Source: Tyto alba (Eukaryota > Chordata > Aves > Strigiformes > Tytonidae). From it: DNA of 64,000 nucleotides. The notes beneath the pieces are model-generated. The model did no database searches and had not been told where the DNA came from. It worked only from the letters and a program-made list of their open reading frames with translations. Both the position numbers and the translations under genes were made by a program. The stretch spans positions 11,749,427 through 11,813,426 of the forward strand of contig NW_024881296.1 in the NCBI RefSeq assembly GCF_018691265.1. The letters are read 5' to 3'. This document shows, piece by piece, positions 1 through 13,300 of the stretch; position 1 is the stretch's first letter; each line of letters begins with the position of its first letter.

Positions 1-747
1 TTTGCCTCAGGAGTAGATTGCCCCATCTTGCATATCTGGTCAAGTAAATTGCTCTCTTGCCTGCTTACTTCGATAATATTACTGGGCTTTAGACCTTCCT
101 GTACAACCCCCCCGGTGAGCAGAACCACAGGGGGCTGGGCCTGTGTGGTGCTAACAGTTTTCTCTATTGTAATGGATGCATTCATCTCCTATTTACATAA
201 ATTAATAGTTAAAACTTGTTTAGTTGCTTAAGAAAACTCATTAAGCTTTCAGAGTAGCTGTATTATGAGCACTGTGGCAATCGCTCCCATTGACTTATGT
301 CCTGCTGGCTCACTGGGAACCAGTCCATCTCAGGGTCAGGTCCCTGATCTTCATTGCAGAATTAAATAAATAGCATTTAAAAGAAAATCCAAATAATCTG
401 TTCAGTGCAAAGTTGATGTCAGGGAACTTCTTTATGAAAAAGAAATCATGTTTAAAATTTTTAAAAATAAAATTGTATTTTTGTCTGAAAGGCTAATTTT
501 TGCTCAGAAAATAGATTTGTATCCATTTTCTACCAGTTACTGGGGAATGTTTGACATTGTAAGAGAAAGGTCAGTTTGTATAACCTGAAGTGGGAGGGGA
601 ATGTTTAATGCGTAAAGCTTGGCCAGATTTTTCTTTTTTTTTGTTATTATTAATTGCATATTCTGATTTGCCTTTTTAATTTATCATTTTCAGTATGTGA
701 TTTTTATTTTTCTTTTTTTCCTGTTTGTTTTGGGTTTTTTTTTATAG
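1..747 (+). other. SDCCAG8: SDCCAG8 intron (3' part)
   Basis: AT-rich intronic DNA upstream of the first visible exon; no coding exon is supported here. It ends in a long T-rich polypyrimidine tract and a TATAG acceptor at 743-747. The only structure I can point to is the left arm of an inverted repeat at 228-280. Confidence 0.75.
228..280 (+). repeat. Inverted repeat, left arm
   Basis: About 53 nt that match the reverse complement of 1299-1352 at roughly 43 of 53 positions, with a core of 26 nt (about 239-264) carrying one mismatch. The two arms enclose exon 748-875. The core includes the string CATTAAGCTTT. It may be two opposed copies of an old dispersed element; the family is not recognised. 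Confidence 0.7.
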
Positions 748-875
748 ATTGGAGAAAGAGAGCATTCAGCACAGCATTAGCAATGAAGCAAAGGCCCGAG
801 CCCTTCAGGCCCAGCAAAGAGAGCAGGAGCTGACACAGAAGATGCAGCAAATGGAGGCCCAGCATGAGAAAACTG
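748..875 (+). CDS. SDCCAG8: SDCCAG8 exon, coiled-coil segment (128 nt)
   Basis: Internal coding exon of SDCCAG8 (also called CCCAP, NPHP10 or BBS16), a coiled-coil protein of centrioles and centriolar satellites needed for cilium function. The exon opens with the last base of a split codon and encodes 42 residues starting LEKESIQHSISNEAK and ending MQQMEAQHEKT. The run is rich in E, K and Q with no proline, as expected for a coiled coil. The acceptor is TATAG after a T-rich tract and the donor is G|GTAGGT at 876. The terminal G joins TA of the next exon to make a Val codon, so the frame continues. It is assigned by the contiguous match of the next three exons to the SDCCAG8 C-terminal region; this exon alone would be less specific. 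Confidence 0.88.
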
Positions 876-2985
876 GTAGGTGGTAGGGAAAGATTAGAGC
901 CTGGGCACTCACTCACAAGCCAGGCCCACGCCTTACTGTGAAATGACATCAGGAACACCTGTAACCTTTGGCTGGCCGAAGGGAGCAGATGCTAACTACA
1001 CCGGAGATTCCGAATTACATATTAGTTAGCGTTTAAAAGAGAAAATGGAAAGTATTGCCCACTGTCTGTTGATTTCAGAGTGCTGCTCTCACATCTGTTG
1101 CACCATCTGGATTATGAGTTTATTTACCTGTGTTCAAGAAACGTAAAGCTGAGAGAGACCACAACAAAGTAGAAAAACAAAGGGCTTGTTTTTGGCTGGA
1201 TTTTCAGGCACACATGTTATATAAAGAAAATAGCATCAGAAGCTCTGCGGGAAATGCTCTGAGCTTACAGTTAAAGTCTCCTGAATAGCATTGAACAGTT
1301 CCCACAGTACACACATTATAGCTACTCTAAAAGCTTAATGAGTTTGCTTCGGCATCCAAACTGGAGAAAAGCTTTAGCCATTAATCGGTTCTTAATTCAC
1401 TGTCGCAGCTGGATGTAATTCACTGGCTCCAAATTGATATGTTCCTTTATTTAATCTTTGCAGCCTCAAACATTTTTAGTATTACCATGTGCCCCCCACA
1501 CACATCCTTCAATCTAGAAGAAGGATGTTTAATCCCTTGCATACTTCAGGTTCTCCTAATAGGAGACTTCATTGCATTGATTTAGCTGATCAGTAACTTC
1601 TAACCTTTAATCTGGAAGTAAAAGGGGTTTTCCAAACAAATAAAAAAAGCCCTTTGTTATTGTGAAGTACTATGCCAACAGCATTAATAAAGGTGCGTAT
1701 TAGAAACAAAAAAAATAATTTTTTAGAGAGGAAGTCTCTAACCTCTGAGCATGGAAAGGAGGAAGAGCTTCAGCTCTTATGGAACATGGTATATTCATAT
1801 GCTTAATAAAATACAATTTTTACACACCAGTCCTGCAATACCTTTAGAAAAATGATGTAACGTATTAATCCTAAGCAGCGTCACATGATACCTGAGGTAG
1901 CAGTCACATTTACATCTGCCATCTGATTTTCTGCCTTTTTTGCAGCATTATCACAGTACTAGAGGACCTTTCTGTCAGGGAATGCAAACAGCTACATTAT
2001 GGCTGCTGTCTACACAGGAGGAAAAGAAAAGAAGCTCTCAGAATCATTTTTCCCTACTCTAGCTAGCACATCTGCATATGACAAGTGTAATTTTGCACAA
2101 AAGATGTGTAATTTACCCTCCTGGTGCATAAATTGTCCCAGTATACAAAAATGAAACAACATTATGGCAGAGTTTGTTTTTATATATCTCTAGTAGGATT
2201 AGAAGGAGTTGAAACTGATAGTCATTTGTTATGTACATAAAGAAACCCTTGGGTATTATGACCTTACACACGTACAAGGAATTTAGGCAACAGTGGTCTC
2301 TCTTCCCCTTATTTTAAAAGCAGAAATCAAGAAACATAATTTTGCAGTATCTTCCTTTTGAAAGAATAAAGATACTTGCTTTCTAGGTCATGAGTTTTGG
2401 TGCAGCCCAAACTGATAGTAAGTGAAAATTAATTTATAAAATGGTTTCATTGCAACTGTCACTGGACAGTAAGTCTGTATCTTATCACTAAAGAGAAAAA
2501 AATACACTAATCATAGTAAGCGCAGGACCTGGTAAATAAAAGAATTCCTTTTTTTAAGGAGAGAATGAAATGAGTCTACAGTGTGAGTGTTTGGGTTGCC
2601 AGTGTATCCTCTGCACCAGTTGAGCAAGCAAGAGGCTGCTAAGGCACAGCTTGCCAATTTTATTCCTCCCAGAAATGTCAATGAACTTCCAGCTAAAAAG
2701 CAAATCCACCAGATTAGATATATAGCCTTTCTTCTAAAAGAAATCCTGATTCACTGGCAACAGCATTTTAACATTTTAGGTTAGCTTATTCTGACATAGA
2801 GCCTTTATTTTGTTAATGATGATGTCATAATTCCATGTCCAAGTAGCTGAAGTTTAAAAAACGTACAAAAAAACAGAAGGATCTAGAGGAAAGAAATTAA
2901 GAATATATAAAATTGTTTCTAAATTATCTATAAATTTATATCATTGTAAAATAAATTTCTAGTTTGATAATTTTATAATTTCTAG
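876..2985 (+). other. SDCCAG8: SDCCAG8 intron (2.1 kb)
   Basis: AT-rich intron with GTAGGT donor and TTTCTAG acceptor. It contains the right arm of the inverted repeat (1299-1352). Short open frames, such as 2587-2784, lack coding character. No other feature is seen. Confidence 0.8.
1299..1352 (-). repeat. Inverted repeat, right arm
   Basis: Reverse-complement partner of 228-280. The arms are about 1.02 kb apart and their midpoint (near 790) falls inside exon 748-875. A transcript could fold into an imperfect stem that loops out the exon. Confidence 0.7.
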
Positions 2986-3094
2986 TAAATGAACTGGATT
3001 CATTGCTGACCTCCCAGAATACATTCATAGCAAAATTAAAGGAAGAATGTTGTGTGTTGGCAAGGAAGTTGGAACAAATGTCAGAAAAATACAG
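2986..3094 (+). CDS. SDCCAG8: SDCCAG8 exon, coiled-coil segment (109 nt)
   Basis: Encodes NELDSLLTSQNTFIAKLKEE followed by CCVLARKLEQMSEKY, which closely matches the vertebrate SDCCAG8 C-terminal coiled coil as I remember it, including the TSQNTF and LKEECC strings. The first two bases (TA) complete a Val codon with the preceding exon and the last two (AG) begin an Arg codon completed by the next exon. The acceptor TTTCTAG is preceded by a poor pyrimidine tract. The donor is AG|GTTAGT. Leucines at heptad-like spacing support a coiled coil. This part of the protein lies in the C-terminal region that ciliopathy truncations remove. Confidence 0.93.
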
Positions 3095-6000
3095 GTTAGT
3101 ATATTTTATTTATCCTGTCCCTTTTTTTATGACGTTTCCTTATTTTTTAATTTGCATTTTAATATTTATTATTACTCATGTTGTCCCAGGTATTACACAT
3201 CATCTCAATATAATATATGCCACTTAAGAAACATGGATGGATTTTTATCCAGGGTAATTCTGATTTTCTGCTTTTCAGATTATGTTTGTAGCTATTACTT
3301 CAAATTTCTTAAACAATTCCAATGTAAAAATTACATACTATTTTCTTCATATTCTTAATATGAAGAGTGGAAAATTGTTAACAGAGCTACAATTATCTGA
3401 AATTATATGAAAAGTACTAAATATTTAAAGTTCTCAAAAGTGTAATCTGTTCATTTAACTATTTACTTAAAGCTCCATTCACAATACTACACACTGAATA
3501 ATTATCTCTGAAATAATTGTCGTCAAAATTGCTTGTCATTGAAGCTCTGATTCTGCCACTGCTTGTTATGTGGTGCTTTTGTTAAAATCAATTGCAGGTC
3601 TAAATACAAAGCCATTAAAAATTCAGGAATAGAACAAAACCTGGAAGCAGTAACTGGTTTAAATAAATACAAAAGTATGAAGGTATCTATGTAAAAGTTC
3701 TGCAGGACAGGACTATCTTTTTAAAAATAAATGTTTAAAAAATAATTGTGATTCTATACCAGTAAACCTCTTGATTTTACATTTTTAAGTGTGAAAATAG
3801 TCTTTGCTGAAACTTTCTGCAGGGTTCATATTTAGAGTAGTAAATAGGACTTAAGTGGTGTGTTGACATTCTGTGACTTCTGTAAATTCAATGCAAAGTG
3901 AATTTGGTAATTAAGGGTAGGATTCATCTCAGGTGGCTTATGTGAAGTAAGGAAAACACTCAGCAAAGATAAAACTGGTTTTCCAGATAGGATTCTTCTT
4001 CTGCTGGGCGGATTTAATCATTCTGTTGAGGTAACATTACAGGGGCAACACTCACTCATTTATCCCAGTATCCTGTTTCCAGGAATGGTCAAAGGGCAAT
4101 GATGTAAGTAGATGACAGACATATATATATATGTATGTATAAAAAATATATTATGCTTCCCACAGGTACTGCCTCCACTGCCCATCCTACTTTCCACTGA
4201 ATATAAATTGTTGACTAGCTGTTAAGTGGCTGAAGTTGGGAGATGAGTCCCATCCATAGTGTTTTGGGGAATAAATGAGAATCTTGAGGAAATGTAAGCA
4301 ATCTTCCCTTGCAAATGTTGTGATGGGTGCTTGAGAGAGAACCAGACAGAGTTTTTCTTCTGGAAAAGCAGAGCTCCTCTGCTAAAGTAATACAAAATCT
4401 AAATAGATTCAAATTGTATTATTATTCCAGCAATAAAAATGCACACAGACTTTGTTGCTAGAGCTCACAGTCACAGACTAGTAACTGTAAAAGGATGAAG
4501 GAAAGACAGAAAACATACTGTGAAAACACATTATTCTCTGAAAATAAATACCAGAGATTGCCAAGTGTTTCTCCACCTAGCAGCATTAGCTGACTATGTC
4601 AAGAACCTGAAAAAGGGAAAAGAAGCCCTCTTGGATCTCCAGAAAGTGGTATATTTTGCACAAGGAACGGTATGGAAGAATGTATGAAAGCAGTTCTGAG
4701 AAGTGGCCCTAAAATAGCTTGAGCTTGCCTTCATTGGTGTGGGAGCTGCTGCAGTCAGAAACAGGAATGGAGAAATAGGTAGGGACAAAGAAAGCACATG
4801 AAAATGAGAACAGAAAGGTGGAACTGGTGGAAAAGAGTAAACTAATAGATGGCTTCAAAAAGTGATGTGATCAGGAGATCAGATGCAGAAAATTACTTCA
4901 GCAAAGTTTTAAATGCATAATCAGTACAGTTCTCTCACTAGCATCTCTCCGAACGGCAATCTTCATGCTCATTGTCACTGGGTATAGTGTAAAACCACAA
5001 TTATGGGACCGAATGCTATAGCCGTGTCTTCTAAAAAAAAAAAAAGTAATAATTTTTGGAAGATTTTATGACTTACTTCTCATGTACATTTATAAAAGCA
5101 GATCATGAAGCAGCAATGTGCCCTATTTGCATGGAAAATATTTTTTCCATGTTTTTTTCCGTGTTTTTGGCCTTATCATAAACTGAATTTTGGATCTGGA
5201 TGTGTGTTTTCTTGCCCTGCTTGTAGAATCGTTGTGCCTTAGTTTTCATGGGGTTAAGAAATAACTGTATACTAGCAGTACCATTATTTAATGGGTAAAA
5301 CACTCAAGCTTTTTTAATAACAGATGCCAGAGTAAGTTTATATAAATTTTTGGGGTTTTGACAGGAAGTAAAGGGCCCATTTGTCATTTGTAATAAAAGG
5401 CATTTCAAATTTATCTGTGGCAACTATGTATTTGCACAATTTCAGTGGGACACCTCTGAATTGCATATATATTTTTATATTTAATACAGGTTTTCTGAGA
5501 AATCTAAACTGAAGTTTTCTTGTTTATATGTAAGCTGGAAACATTTTTGTGAGCTAGCCCCTACACAGGATTAGAAAAGCTTCAGAAAGACAATGTCAGA
5601 CAAATTATAAACCCCTCAAGCTGTGCAGAAAGAAGATAGTGTCTGTGAAGGTTTTTGTATGCATAGGCATGTTTAAAAATATAGTCCTTTGTTGATTTCT
5701 TCTCTGTTATTTTGCTATGTTTTTTTTCTTTGATTGTCACTGTCTGAGTTTCTAGGTTGTAGATTAATGCTTAACACTACCCACTGTGTATTTGTGATTT
5801 GCGTTTTGTAATTAAGGGGAACAATGGGAGTCCATTGGGTCTCGTTATATATAATGGTTGGTTTAATTTGTTTCACTTCTATCTTGTTAATTGTAAATTG
5901 ATCATTAAGATTTGAATTCTAATCTGTCACCAGGGTTGTGAGTATTGAAGCTAGAGCAATGATCCTGGTTTTAATCACTGATGATGAGAAACAAATTTTA

Positions 6001-8090
6001 TAATTTTGGTACATATTGCAGTTCATATATTTTAACACTGTATTTTATGGTGTTATAAATATTGTTAAATGACTTTTAGTGTAGTTTTACTGTTTGGACT
6101 ATAATGTATAAATTATATTACTGGTTTGGCAACAGTAGGCATCCAACTGTGTGAGTTTAATTGAAGTAAAGATCACACACCCGGCTGAACTATTTTTCTG
6201 CATGTTTGGTTGTCTGCAGTCATTGCGCTCAATACCAGGAGTGAAATGTTGAAGGTAGCTGTACAAAGATGTGAAACAGTCTGTCTGAAGGATCGGTCAT
6301 TAAAATTATATGCAACAATCCTGCATCAGCAGAAAATATTTTAGAGCATGTATTTCATTGATCTACAAGTAAACAGTTGGTTTTAGGAGTAGGAAAAGGC
6401 AGTGCTTAAAAAGTGCTGCAGTGCAAAAGGTAGTTCAGAGGAGTAAAGGCCACCTTAGTGCTCAAAAATCAGCTCATCCTAAAAATATCCTGAGACTGAC
6501 TTTTAATTGTGACTATTTAAGATTTGCTGGTTCCTTGCCTCCAGTATTTGAATGTTTTGGAGAAACCTGTGTTGTTTTATCCAAGACTTTTCCAGCTGGG
6601 ATGGTAGATAAAAACTTAAATTTGTTTTTAAATAGAAGTTGAGTCTTTCTTGGTAGTTGAATGGATCCAGAAGTATAGAGGGTTTTTTTTGTTTTTGCCC
6701 TTGTTCTCCCCGCCAGTCATCATCAATTATTTTTAATAAATGAGATTTGGCAAAAACTATTACCCATCCACCTACAAGCATGTATTTTGCATTTACATTT
6801 TCGTGTGACGTAGCTTTTCTCTGTGCAGTTTCAAAATAATATTGATTTCATGTAGGTCTTTTGAGTATATCAAGTCTCAGAAGCACATACAGCTACATTA
6901 ACATGACTGTATGGCTGGTGGGGCCAGCCTGAGTCTGCAGAAGTGCAACTCCATGCAGAGTTCAGCCCAGATGGCAGCACTCCAAATGTCGGCACGCTTC
7001 AGTTTCTTCTGAGTCCACCACAGCTTACTGCTAGGTCTGTTGGACCCAGAGTAACTCTTGTGGAGCAACATCAGCATGCCTGTGCTGTGTCCTTTAGTCG
7101 TTCTGGATCCATCAGATCCAACAGCGCTTAGTGCGTAGATTTTCTAATTTGCCTCTGTCCCTGGTGTTCTGTACGGGCTATATCTGAAGTTCGGCACTGT
7201 GTACTTTGGCACCTGCTCCCCTCTGTCTCCCGTCCCTGCTGTGGCAGCTCGGGAGCAGAGCGATTCAGAAGCATTTACACAGACCCGGTCCTGCCCCTGG
7301 CTGGGTGGAATTGCTGCTCCTAGTATAAATGTGCTGTCACGTTCAGTACAGTTGTTCAGGCTTACAATTATGGTTGGTTTTGTGGATTTTTTTAACCCAA
7401 CAATTTTGAAGTTATTCAAGTATCACGTAGAATTGACTTTCCTATCTCAGTCTTTGGAAACTGAGGTGGATAAGTGGTATATGTAAAGATGCAGAGGAAA
7501 TCTTTGTCAGGTGATAACGAAAACTTCTGGTGTGCAGTCTTGTATTGGGACCGGTGTTCTCTCTTGAACGCTGACATACATGAACCTTTTAATATTGACC
7601 TTAATAGGCATTCTGCCCTTCCTGTGTGCTGTCCTCCAGAATTGCAGTGTAATGAAATGCTTGAATCTCAGTGGTCAGACTCTTAGATATTTACTTGGAA
7701 GGGACATTATGTAAATGGTGTTTTAGTGGGAATTATTAATTTATTTTTTTTTTTTGCTGAGTTCAAATGTAATTCCAAAAGATGTTTTAGGAGAAGAGAA
7801 TGCAAGTAACATGGTTCAAAGCATCAGGCATATAGAGCTATATTTTAGAGATTAGAGGTCATGCTACTCATGTTTTCAAGTAATTCAGTAATTTTTTTTG
7901 TTTCATTAATTGTAATTTTGAGTAGATTTTTGGTTGATTTGAATCCCTTGATCTTTCCAGAAAGACTTTGGGCATCTTCAGATGTGCTGGAGATGAATAA
8001 GTCCCTTTAAAAATGATTTTTATCACCTTGTAAGTTGCTTCTGCTGTTTCTGTGAAAGAGACATAAATAATAAATTGAATATGTGAAAAT

Positions 8091-8128
8091 AAGTGAATAA
8101 ATACAGTGAATAAAGTGAATAAATACAG
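8091..8128 (+). repeat. Short tandem duplication, 22-nt period
   Basis: The 16-mer AAGTGAATAAATACAG occurs at 8091-8106 and again at 8113-8128, separated by TGAATA, itself a partial copy. It is a local slippage-type duplication. Confidence 0.85.
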
Positions 8129-9335
8129 AAAAAGAAGCAAGATACCCCAGTTGAAAAACCCTACAAACATGATAATTTGCAGTATTCCCACATGGCAAAT
8201 GCTGCTGTTGCGTTTTGCTTTCAAAAAAGGAATGCAATGTTGAGTTTAATGCTTGTTACCACTTGGTTGGGCTTTGTTATGTCAGATCTCTGTTGAGCTG
8301 CTCTGCAGTGGCCTTTTGCTTTTATTCACTGATTGTCTTTCTTACAGTATCAGTATCAAGTACAGACTGCATTCATACTGTGTGATGATGAGATGACAAT
8401 TGGTCCAACTGACAATGCTCTGTTAATGCTGACTTTTAAGTTAGCAGTATTTCTGTTAAATTATCAGTGTAAAAATTCAACTTCAGATACCTTACTGTAG
8501 CATCCTACCCACTGTTCCGTACCTGACCAGGAAACTCTCGTGCATTTAAGTTTGACATGCAAATACATCAGGATGATTCTGATGTATTTGTCAGCAATGT
8601 TTGTTAATGGATCCATAACTCCCTATCTAAATTCAATTACATAGTCTTCTTCCAAAGTTTCCCTTGCTAAGTTCTTTTAGATTCACAGATGATATCATGT
8701 ATTGTTCTCTATTTAAACATGAAAAGATTATGTTGTCATTTCCAGATTTGACTTGTCAGTGTAACAACATGTTTTTGAGGGAGGAGTATTCCTTCCCCGC
8801 TGCACTTTGTTGTATTTTTCAGAATGTCAGTTGTTGTTGCATTCTGTAACAGCCAGGAAGGTAAAGTATCTTTCTGCTGTAACTGCAGCATATTTAAGTT
8901 TATGATTTAAAGATATATCTGAAGCTTTTTAACCTCAAGATCTGGAGTGGCAGATGCCATAAAACAAATTTGCTTGCTTTTGATTCTTCCTTTCTGATGG
9001 TATAGCAAATTCTGGCATGTTCTCATTAACCTTTTCCAAAGAGTTAAACTGTACAAGTGCATAATGTATATTTTATCACAATTTAATCTGAGCTCTCTTC
9101 CTGATATTAAGAAACAGCTCGTGCCTGTTTCTCCATAGGCTGATGGTTAGAGATGTAGCAAGGAGCAGTCCCAGGTCATTCGTGGATCTGGTGTCTCTGC
9201 TCACCCGTGAAGAATAAGAATTTCTAGAAGTTATTAATTTTCTTAAAGGCTATGACGAGTTTTAAGTAGATTAGGGTGTGCCTGTGTGATTTGTCCCTTG
9301 TTTCTTAAGGTTTTATTAATTTTCCTCTTAATGTA

Positions 9336-9359
9336 GTTTGGTTTGGTTTGGTTTGGTTT
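9336..9359 (+). repeat. (GTTTG)n microsatellite
   Basis: Four full GTTTG units followed by GTTT, embedded in T-rich intron sequence. Confidence 0.9.
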
Positions 9360-9884
9360 TTAATCTGTGTAATGGCCTTTGGGGCATATTAGGTTAATAA
9401 AGTTTCTGAAACAGTACCACAGTTGAGAGTTCAACCTCTACAGTGCAGTAAAGGTTGAACAAGATTTAGTAGCCATTTTTAAAACTAGATGTTAGCTTTT
9501 ACTAATAAAGAACTTGAAATGTATTTTCCAAATGCGGGCCAAATTCTTGCTTAACAAGTATGAATTTACATTTATTGAACTTATTTAACATCAACGCATA
9601 ATGCCAAATGACATGCCTGTTTAAATTAGGCTGAAATTAGCATAGCCAACCTATGACTGAGTGATTACCATTGGCATATTTACCAGATACCCTTCAGCAT
9701 CATCATGTTCTTTTGTCTTAAGATTATTTGAAACAGTGTTTTGCTTCTGTAAGTTCTAGTAATAGCCTGTTTATGCATTACATATACATGTATGAAATTT
9801 TATAAATGCTGAAGCCACATATTGATGGCACGCTGCAGGATGAAATCTGACAACATCCATCATCACTGTGTTTTACTTCTGTAG

Positions 9885-10016
9885 ATCTGAAGTCAACCAG
9901 CTTAGTCAGGAAAAAGAGTATCTTCATGGCAGATTGGAGAAGATGCAGAAACGGAATGATGAATTGGACCAACAATGTATCCAGCACGGGAGAATGCATG
10001 AGAGAATGAAGTCGAG
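9885..10016 (+). CDS. SDCCAG8: SDCCAG8 exon, coiled-coil segment (132 nt)
   Basis: The first base completes an Arg codon with the preceding exon. The 43 codons that follow begin SEVNQLSQEKEYLHGRLEKM and continue through QKRNDELDQQCIQHGRMHER to MKS. The strings QLSQEK, KLQ/KMQ-RN-EL and QCIQHGR match the human SDCCAG8 C-terminal region closely. The exon ends with two bases (AG) of an Arg codon completed at 44901. Acceptor TTCTGTAG and donor AG|GTAGGA fit consensus. Composition is heptad-rich and charged, with no globular domain. It is the last conserved exon before the very long 34.9-kb intron. Confidence 0.94.
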
Positions 10017-10326
10017 GTAGGAGGTCCTGTTAATCTGTCAGTATGTGTGGTATGCTCTACTGTACCTGTTGTGTTGTGTAAACATAAAAATGACACTAGG
10101 TTGTTTGAAAATAATATTCTTTCCTTATGAAAATGACCACCCCCTTCCCCCTCCCCAAGCATTTTGTCAAGTTTTTTTTGTAACATCTTTTGCTTGTGCC
10201 ATTTTGGATAAATAAAAGGAAAGCTTGAACAACATAGTCTTCCAAAGAATTTAAGCCTAGTACATATGTGTGTGGGCTGCTTCGGCTGTTCTCTGCTCTA
10301 ACTTGGATGAATTGTCTTACCATATT

Positions 10327-10356
10327 AAAAAAAAAAAAAAAAGGGGGGGGGGGGGG
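10327..10356 (+). repeat. A16-G14 homopurine tract
   Basis: Sixteen A followed directly by fourteen G, continuing into an AGG-rich purine stretch to about 10370. It is purely homopurine and capable of triplex or quadruplex formation. Confidence 0.95.
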
Positions 10357-13300
10357 AAGGAGAGAGGAGATTATTCAGTAATATGAATGCAGCGTACAGA
10401 TGTGGATTCCGTTATGCCATGTAATAGGTGTATTTTGGGGGTTTACCATCTCACCATTCTCAGTAATATTTAACTTGCATAAGCAGACAAATCTTACTGA
10501 AGATCCTAGTAACCAGAGAACTAGTAACAGCTTCCAGGCACCACTAGCCTTTCCAGAGAAGCAGTGACTTCCTCAGGAAGAGCTGGGAGCCACTACAGCA
10601 AGACTAGTATGTGGCATATTTCCACCAGTACCAATTGTCTGATCTGTCCAGAGTGTCCAGACTGATAACGCCTTGTCCTGTCATTTGGATTAGTTGTCCT
10701 TAAAGATCACTGTGGAGACTTTTTGGGATCAGAAAGTTCATCCACGCCCTCTTGTTCTGTTTTCCACTCCACATTTAGTGTAACAGGCACTGAAGGAGGT
10801 TAGGCATGGTTGAGGAGGTAAAGTAGAGAGGTGGTTGAGAGGCAACTGCAAATCCAGTCAGCCAGGCTACCTCTTGTCAATAGTCAAAAGCAAAATGCAG
10901 TTTGACTTCATTTCAAGTAGATAGCTGTGGCTGGGAAAAATTCTGTTTCTTTTTTTTAACCACTGACCACCTGATAGGAACAGAGTTTGGATATACTAAG
11001 GCAGCCAGACCCATATGCACTTTTTTTTTTTTCCCCCAACCACAGATTTTTTTTTTGCTGCCATCTCTTCGATCGATCTCTGTCCATACCAGCTTGTTTC
11101 TTGAAAGGTCTCCATGCATTCTTTTCAGTTGTCCAGACCCCCTTCTTTCCTCTCCTTTTCAGATTTCTGTCTGTACCTCATCCTGTTCTTCTGTAAACCA
11201 GGATTGTCATCATCTGTTATAGCTCAGAGAACAAAGAAATTAAAAATGCTACAGTTGTGTCCCTAATCTATGTGACCACATAATCTTTCTGTTTATCTTG
11301 ACTACTCTTTGGTGTCTTTACTTGTGGTGGATTCTTAGTATATGGGGGGACATGCACCGAGGACTCCGGTTTACTTTCAGGGGAAAAAAGATTAAATTTC
11401 TTTTCTTTCTTTTTTTTTTTCCTTAGCTGTTCTTCTGTAGAATTATTAGTGTCTAGTTGAATTTAAGACCGCTTTGTAAGTTTTCAGGACAACCTTTCCC
11501 CTGTCAGAACCAAATAAAGGAGATCTACTGGAAAATGTTGCTCATTCTCTGCTGCAGCAGCAATGATTATACACTAGAAAAGATTGAAAGCATTAATCCA
11601 GAACAGAAAAGTGGTTTGAAAGCAGAGTGGTCATGCTGCAGGCAGTGCCATACCTTCTGCTGCTGCTTTGCTGACAACAAGGAGAGAAAACAGGACAGTA
11701 ATAGCATTTGTCTTATTTAATATTTTAGAATATGTAAATATGGCAGAGATTATCAGGTATTTGAATAATGAACAGTATATTTTACCAGCATTTTAAGAGG
11801 GGACTCTTTTAGCATATTTTTAATTATGATCTTACACTATATTCATTTAAAATCCAGGTAATCAGTGACAAGGCTGATATAATAAACTGCTTTAAAAAAT
11901 CATTTTAATCTAATTTGAGTTTCCATGTGAAAACTGTAGTAGATTTTCAGTATCAGTACCCAAATGCTATAAATTGGCTATGAAGTAGTTGGATTTAGGT
12001 GAAGAAAAGCAGAAAATATAACTGCTACAACAAATAAATCACGCAGTTCCTTGTATTTATGCTAAAAGAATTCCACCAAATAAAAATAGTGGGTTTTCTC
12101 TTCTGATTTTGAAAATGGAAATCTGACAATGCTATTCAGTAAAGATGGAAGAATAAATAATGTGTTTTGCTTCAGATTTTCATCCATCACTCAGATGCTA
12201 ATAATCACAGCAAAATAATGTTAAGGATGATTACTTCTTAGCACAATGTTTCCCCTTTGTATGCAGCTACAAATAGCACTGGTCTTTTTGCAACACAATC
12301 GTGCAAACTGGGTTCCTACCTAATTTTCTAGCTGTTGTTATTCTGTCTCTGTTTAGAAAGTTTCTTGTATCAAAATGATTTTGACTTAACTTGAAACCTA
12401 ACATATGTATTTGAATACTAAGGATTTGTGGTATATTTGTTTAAGACGAAATCTCTGTCACTACTTGTGTTATCCTAGAAGAATATGACAGGTCCTGATA
12501 TAACTATTTTGTGGAAGGAGCAGGATCTAATTGATCAGTTGGTATTTCTTTTTGAAGCAACAATGTTTTGGGAATTGGGATAGTTGCATTCCTGAAAGTG
12601 AAGGAAATAACTCTTTCTCTGCCACTCCTATCTTTCTGTCTGAATATGTGCCTCAAATGAATATAGCTCAGAATTATATAAGCAGGTTTAAAGAAAGTGA
12701 GTACTTTAAATTGCAGTCATTAAATATGATTTTTAATCAGCCTTTTCGATGTAATGCAAATATCCATCCCTTTCAGTGTGTTTTTGCTCAGTGAAATATG
12801 ACATTAAAAGTAGATGTCCATCTTAAATGATGCAGCTGATGCATGCTATTGGGGCAAACTTCAATTGAAAAATATGTGGTTTGCAGGACTAGGGTGACAT
12901 GTTAAGACTGCAGTGCAGCTTATGAAGAGGTGTTTATTTAATGTTGCTAATCTAGCAACACTATGGATCTTTGCTTTAGATACACATATGGGGTTTTTTA
13001 ACATGTTTGTTATTGTTTTGGTATTTCTTTCAGCTATGTACTTTTCATTTTAGACACTGATTCATTTAGCTAAGTAGATTATCTCAAAAGTATTACTTAA
13101 CATGACATAGAGTCACTGATGTACCACTGGAAGTGAGCTGGTCCGCATGTGTGACTTTATGGACCTGAAACTTGGAGAAAAAAACTCTTGTCTGTCATGT
13201 GGCAAAGAGCACATTGGTATAAATTCTCAACCTCAAAGCAAATTTTATTGTGAAATTCTTTAAATTCCCATTTTGTAGATACATATTCATAGTAGAAATT

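Larger units (their letters stand above)
3095..9884 (+). other. SDCCAG8: SDCCAG8 intron (6.8 kb)
   Basis: AT-rich intron without supported exons. It holds a 22-nt-period tandem duplication (8091-8128) and a GTTTG run (9336-9359). A GC-richer stretch at about 6.9-7.35 kb stands out from its surroundings but has no clear coding frame or splice-bounded exon. Confidence 0.8.

Noticed and set aside
8382..8432. C/D-box snoRNA-like arrangement (GTGATGA, CTGA, CTGA)
   Set aside because: The candidate is only about 50 nt, lacks a convincing C' box, and the terminal stem (ATACTG/CAGTAT) is offset by 12 nt from the D box.
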